A DNA stretch of 64,000 bases, from positions 57,120,352 to 57,184,351 of the forward strand of contig NC_059503.1 of NCBI RefSeq assembly GCF_914767665.1, read 5' to 3'. Positions within the stretch are counted from its first letter, which is position 1, and each line of letters starts with the position of its first letter. The notes beneath the pieces were generated by a model. The model was not told the DNA's origin. It searched no databases and saw nothing but the letters and a program-made list of their open reading frames with translations. The stretch comes from Harmonia axyridis (taxonomy: Eukaryota; Arthropoda; Insecta; Coleoptera; Coccinellidae). Shown here piece after piece: positions 60,732-64,000 of the stretch. The position numbers and the translations under genes were made by a program.

Positions 60732-60756
60732 GAAGCCTGTGATTTAATAATAATAG

Positions 60757-60772
60757 CATAGTATAAGGAAAG
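60757..60772. mobile_element. 16-nt isolated P-type terminus between inverted Penelope copies
   Basis: CATAGTATAAGGAAAG matches the tip of the 54786-62548 element and stops at 16 nt. It resembles half of an excision footprint, or a breakpoint that created the inverted Penelope pair. Confidence 0.4.
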
Positions 60773-60786
60773 TAACCTGTAATGAT

Positions 60787-61165
60787 TGCCCTATGGTTTA
60801 TATTGGACAAACAGGAAGATCTTTCAATAAAAGGATAAAGGAACACCAAAAGAGTTATACATCTGATAGTTCGTTTTCAACCTACGCGAATCACTTAAAA
60901 GAATGGGACCATACCTTCAATAATAACTTTGAAATCCTTCATTTAGAAAACAAGAGCTTAAGACTAACACTCTTAGAATCCCTAGAAATAAACAGGTATA
61001 ATACCCAAAATATTCTGTTGAACGAACAAACGGATGTAAACTCATCCCCTTTATTGAATTTCTTCCGATAGTTTGGAAATCCCAGCCGGTAAATTGTCCA
61101 ATATAACTTTGTAATTTATGATACCCTTTCGAATATTTTTGTGTCAATTTTGTTCCTATATAAGA
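60787..61165 (+). mobile_element. Penelope-like element fragment with GIY-YIG endonuclease, plus copy
   Basis: Frame 60793-61071 encodes the same GIY-YIG protein as the minus copy, differing at about one residue (LEINRY against LETNRY). It is head-to-head with that copy, about 60 bp apart. Its 3' end breaks off at about 61165, before the hammerhead-like region. Confidence 0.85.
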
Positions 61166-61759
61166 TTCATTACAGGTATACAGATACAAAAAGAATGATA
61201 GAGCGGATTTTGAGAACATTTAATCCTCCAAGAATACACTTCGTCCTCAATTCTATGAATGATTCAAAACACTTTGTTTTTCTGATTCAGTTTAGTTAGA
61301 GGAGGATGTGTGTACATTTCAAGACCCCAGGTTTAAAAGAATAGAAAGATTCGTCGGTTCTCAATTCAGAATAAAAAAATTTTTGACCACTGAAATAGAG
61401 AAATGTCTAAAAATCACAATGCATAGGGATCAGAAAAGCAAGGTTTCAAATGAAAAAACTTTACCAACGATTTAAAAGACGGCATTACATTTCGAATGTG
61501 GAATCTTATATTATTATTTTTAGAACTCTTTATTGCTAAATTCATATGTTTGAATCTTATATCCAATTTTTATATTTTTTTCATTGATAATATCCCAATT
61601 CTATTCATATTTCTTCGGATGAAACCACTTTCTACTATTATATGAATAATTTTAATTCAATTGTATCTATCAATTTGTTGTAATTATTCCTGAATAGAGA
61701 GTTAAGTGATCATTCAAACTTTTATCGTAATGCAAAACGCAATTATTCGAATAAATATT

Positions 61760-62328
61760 CAATTAATATTCGAATATTCAAATGTAGTGGTAACTTAATA
61801 ATAACATAAAAATTGTTGGCAATGTTATGCGACCCCTTTTCAACCACGCCACTGAATGAATTTTCGTATTATTTCTGCGCCATCTATAGCTCATGATTCA
61901 GCGCCATCTATTATCGAGTTACTTCTCCACTTTGGGTAGTCAATAGTGTTCGATATATGCAACCCGTAAAACATTGGTTCCAAATACAGAAGCGACTCCA
62001 AGTGACCAGCTCCTTGCCGTCAAACGGCGGTTGGCTTACTATCCTTTCCTTATACTATGGTATAAGGAAAGGATAGTAAGCCAACCGCCGTTTGACGGCA
62101 AGGAAATAGTCACCAGGGGTCGCTACTGTAGTTGGATTTCGTGACTACCCACAGTGGAGAAGTAACTCGATAACAGATGGCGCTGAATCATGAGCTATAG
62201 ATGGCGCAGAAATAATACGATAATTCATTCAGTGGCGTGGTTGAAAAGGGGTCGCATGACATTGCCAACAATTTTTATGTTATTATTAAGTTACCACTAC
62301 ATTTGAATATTCGAATATTCATTGAACA
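61760..62328. repeat. Large palindrome of two abutting P-type ends
   Basis: Arms 61760-62055 and 62060-62328 are inverted, with an indel of about 28 bp between them. The centre is ...TCCTTTCCTTATAC-TATG-GTATAAGGAAAGGA..., so two CATAGTATAAGG-type termini meet tip to tip. This is consistent with two elements inserted end to end or an excision/end-joining product. Confidence 0.75.
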
Positions 62329-62564
62329 AAGAACAGAAAAAATTACAAAATATAGAAATCTTTTGACCACTCTATTTCAAATATTTTAGTTCTTCAAAAT
62401 AACACCAATTTTTTCAGAAGGCTTCACTTTACGGACCAATTTTTGACAGTAAAATTCGAGTTGAACGTGAGTAGAACTAGATGGCGCTCAACATCAACAA
62501 AATCGAAAAAAGCACTACACTGGCTTACTATCCTTTCCTTATACTATGATAGGAGACGATGTAA

Positions 62565-63494
62565 TAACGGGTGTTTTTTTTCGAGGTATATAACTTCAAG
62601 TTGGCATTACTGTTCAAGATGGCGACCGATTTAACAGCTGTCAAGTGATTTAGTCTCAGTTTGGTTTGGAAATTCATCATGAATAGACTCACGCCTGAAC
62701 AACGCTCGCAAATAGTGCAATTTTATTTCGAAAATAATGGTTCTGTGCGCAATACATCCATTTTATTTTGTTTAGCGATGAAGCGCACTTCTGGTTGAAT
62801 GGCTACGTCAACAAACAACACTGCCGCATTTGAAGTGAAGCTAATCCTCAAGTGTATGTCGAAACACCGTTACATCCAGAAAAACTGATTGTTTGGTGCA
62901 CTTTATGGGCTGGTGGAATCATTGGTCTGTACTTCTTCAAAAACGATGATGGCCAGAACGTTACAGTCAATGGTGATCGGTATAGAGCCATGATTACTAA
63001 CTGTTTTATTCCTGAATTGAACAACTATGATGTCCAGGAGCTGTGGTTCCAACAAGACGGCGCAACATGTCACACAGCACGTGCCACAATCGATTTATTG
63101 AAAGTCACGTTTGGTGACCGCCTAATTTCACGTTTTGGACCTGTGAATTGGCCTCCAAGATCTTGTGACTTAACACCGCTAGACTATTTTCTGTGGGGCT
63201 ATGTAAAGTCATTAGTCTATGCGGATAAACCACAAACCCTTGACCATTTGGAAGACGACATTCGCCGTGTTATTGCCGATATACGGCCACAAATGTTGGA
63301 AAAAGTCATCGAAAATTGGACGTCCAGATTGGACTTCATCCGAGCCAGCCGTGGCGGTCATATGCCAGAAATCATATTTAAAATGTAATGCCACAAGATT
63401 ATCTTGCGGATAAATAAAATTCATGTCAATCGAATAATCCATCGTTGTTTTATTGCAATTTAAAGTTCTATAGCTCTAAATAAAACACCCTTTA
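62565..63494 (+). mobile_element. Tc1/mariner-superfamily element with internal deletion
   Basis: Inverted termini GGGTGTTTTTTTTCGAGGTA (left) and, inward from the right, GGGTGTTTTATTTAGAGCTA, bounded by TA at 62565-62566 and 63493-63494. The transposase start (MNRLTPEQRSQIVQFYFENN, 62679) runs directly into catalytic-domain sequence (FCLAMKRTSG, or in another frame DEAHFWLNGYVNKQHC), so several hundred bases are deleted. Confidence 0.85.
62852..63388 (+). pseudogene. Tc1/mariner transposase catalytic domain (partial)
   Basis: 178-residue frame with IVWCTLWAGGIIG, ELWFQQDGATCHTA (second catalytic Asp) and WPPRSCDLTPLDYFLWGYVK (third acidic position). I count 36 residues between the two Asps. 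The N-terminal DNA-binding region and the first acid are lost to the deletion and to frame breaks upstream, so it is inactive. Confidence 0.85.
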
Positions 63495-63501
63495 CATAAA
63501 T

Positions 63502-63671
63502 GAAAGGAGCAGTGGCGACGCCAGCTTTCAAAAACAAGGGGGTCTAAAGTAAAGGGAAATTATAGTTCAGCTAATCTTTTAATTATTTTTGCCTTAGTAT
63601 CTCAAATTTTAGGGGGGCCAGCAGAATTTTAGGGGGCCTGGATCCCCCCTAGCGTCGCCACTGGAAAGGAG
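63502..63671. mobile_element. 154-bp hAT MITE with perfect 8-bp TSD
   Basis: GAAAGGAG at 63502-63509 and 63664-63671 flanks an element beginning CAGTGGCGACGCCAGC and ending CTAGCGTCGCCACTG. Terminus and TSD size fit hAT. It is noncoding with GGGGGG-rich ends. Confidence 0.85.
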
Positions 63672-63760
63672 CCGATGAACTAGGTAAATGTCTGCTTTGC
63701 CTTTCAGCTGGAAATTAAGCTTTTTCACCTTCATATTATTGGCGATATTTCATTATGTGA

Positions 63761-64000
63761 CAGTGGCGGCTCGTGAGCTTTCATTCAGAGGAGGCCAAGC
63801 AAAAAAAAATAGGTTTTTGACGTCCCAGAGAAGACAGTGGCATCATTCAAAAATTTTTCTAATTTTGAATCATAGCGGCTAATGAAACACAATAGCTTTT
63901 TAAAATTTCCCCTATTATCCGAATCTACACTTTCATCATGTCCTCTAAACGGCAATTCTTGAAAACAAAGGAACATAACTGCGTCAAATAATCTTTTCAA
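63761..64000 (-). mobile_element. hAT element with ZMYM1-like transposase, cut by the right edge
   Basis: The left end is CAGTGGCGGCTCGTGAG at 63761. On the minus strand 63785-64000 encodes FQELPFRGHDESVDSDNRGN then FKKLLCFISRYDSKLEKFL and VFSGTSK, a conserved part of the DUF4371/ZMYM1-like hAT transposases common in insects. The rest lies off the window. Confidence 0.7.

Larger units (their letters stand above)
54786..62548 (-). mobile_element. Large P-superfamily element (7.8 kb) with about 220-bp inverted ends and a transposase
   Basis: The left end CATAGTATAAGGAAAGGATA (from 54797, preceded by an 11-nt repeat of its own tip at 54786-54796) and the right end (62548 inward, same sequence) are inverted for about 220 bp with about 95% identity. 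ATAGGAG flanks it at 54779-54785 and 62549-62555 (7 bp; the 8th base differs). The only long intact gene inside is the P-type transposase on the minus strand. Penelope fragments and another pair of the same termini (62030-62085) lie in its right part, so it is composite. Confidence 0.75.

Overview
The window is animal genomic DNA, almost certainly from an insect and probably a beetle. The evidence is AT-rich sequence, short GT-AG introns, a carboxypeptidase D (silver-type) gene, C2H2 finger arrays, and a dense load of mariner, hAT, P-type, LINE and Penelope elements. The order and species are inference; nothing in the sequence proves them.

Host genes. (1) About 0.4-11.1 kb, minus strand: carboxypeptidase D, 13 exons recovered in a consistent reading frame. 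It has a signal peptide, two complete M14 catalytic domains each followed by a transthyretin-like domain, and the start of a third domain without catalytic residues; the 3' end lies off the left edge. Two possible alternative ends would give secreted single-domain forms. (2) 12.5-14.8 kb and 41.2-43.6 kb, plus strand: two copies of a duplicated C2H2 zinc-finger gene (12 and 14 fingers, 87-bp period). (3) 46.8-51.1 kb, plus: HSPBP1-type Hsp70 nucleotide exchange factor, six exons, 336 aa. (4) 52.0-52.6 kb, plus: O6-methylguanine-DNA methyltransferase, two exons, 176 aa. Two orphan terminal exons (35.3-35.7 kb plus; 54.5-54.6 kb minus) may belong to further genes.

Mobile DNA. Between the two zinc-finger copies, a minus-strand LINE (16.6-31.1 kb) is split by a plus-strand LINE (about 18.3-22.9 kb) and by a nearly complete I-clade LINE (24.2-30.15 kb, 13-bp target-site duplication). 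The second zinc-finger copy still has the unoccupied site, so this 14.5-kb nest arose after the duplication. Several transposons share termini beginning CATAG and ending CTATG with 7-8 bp target duplications. Two carry P-superfamily coding sequence: a 2.86-kb element at 32.4-35.25 kb with a decayed THAP domain, and a 7.8-kb element at 54.8-62.5 kb with an open 630-residue transposase exon. Two 32-34 bp near-palindromes flanked by 8-bp direct repeats match what P-type excision leaves behind (about 17 nt from each terminus). hAT elements with 8-bp duplications, irritans-type and other mariners, a DUF4817 transposase fragment, Penelope 3' ends with a GIY-YIG endonuclease, and a 1.4-kb foldback palindrome fill most of the rest.

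The host genes do not form a pathway. The most informative content is the layered transposition history, which can be read because many insertions have an unoccupied paralogous site in the same window.
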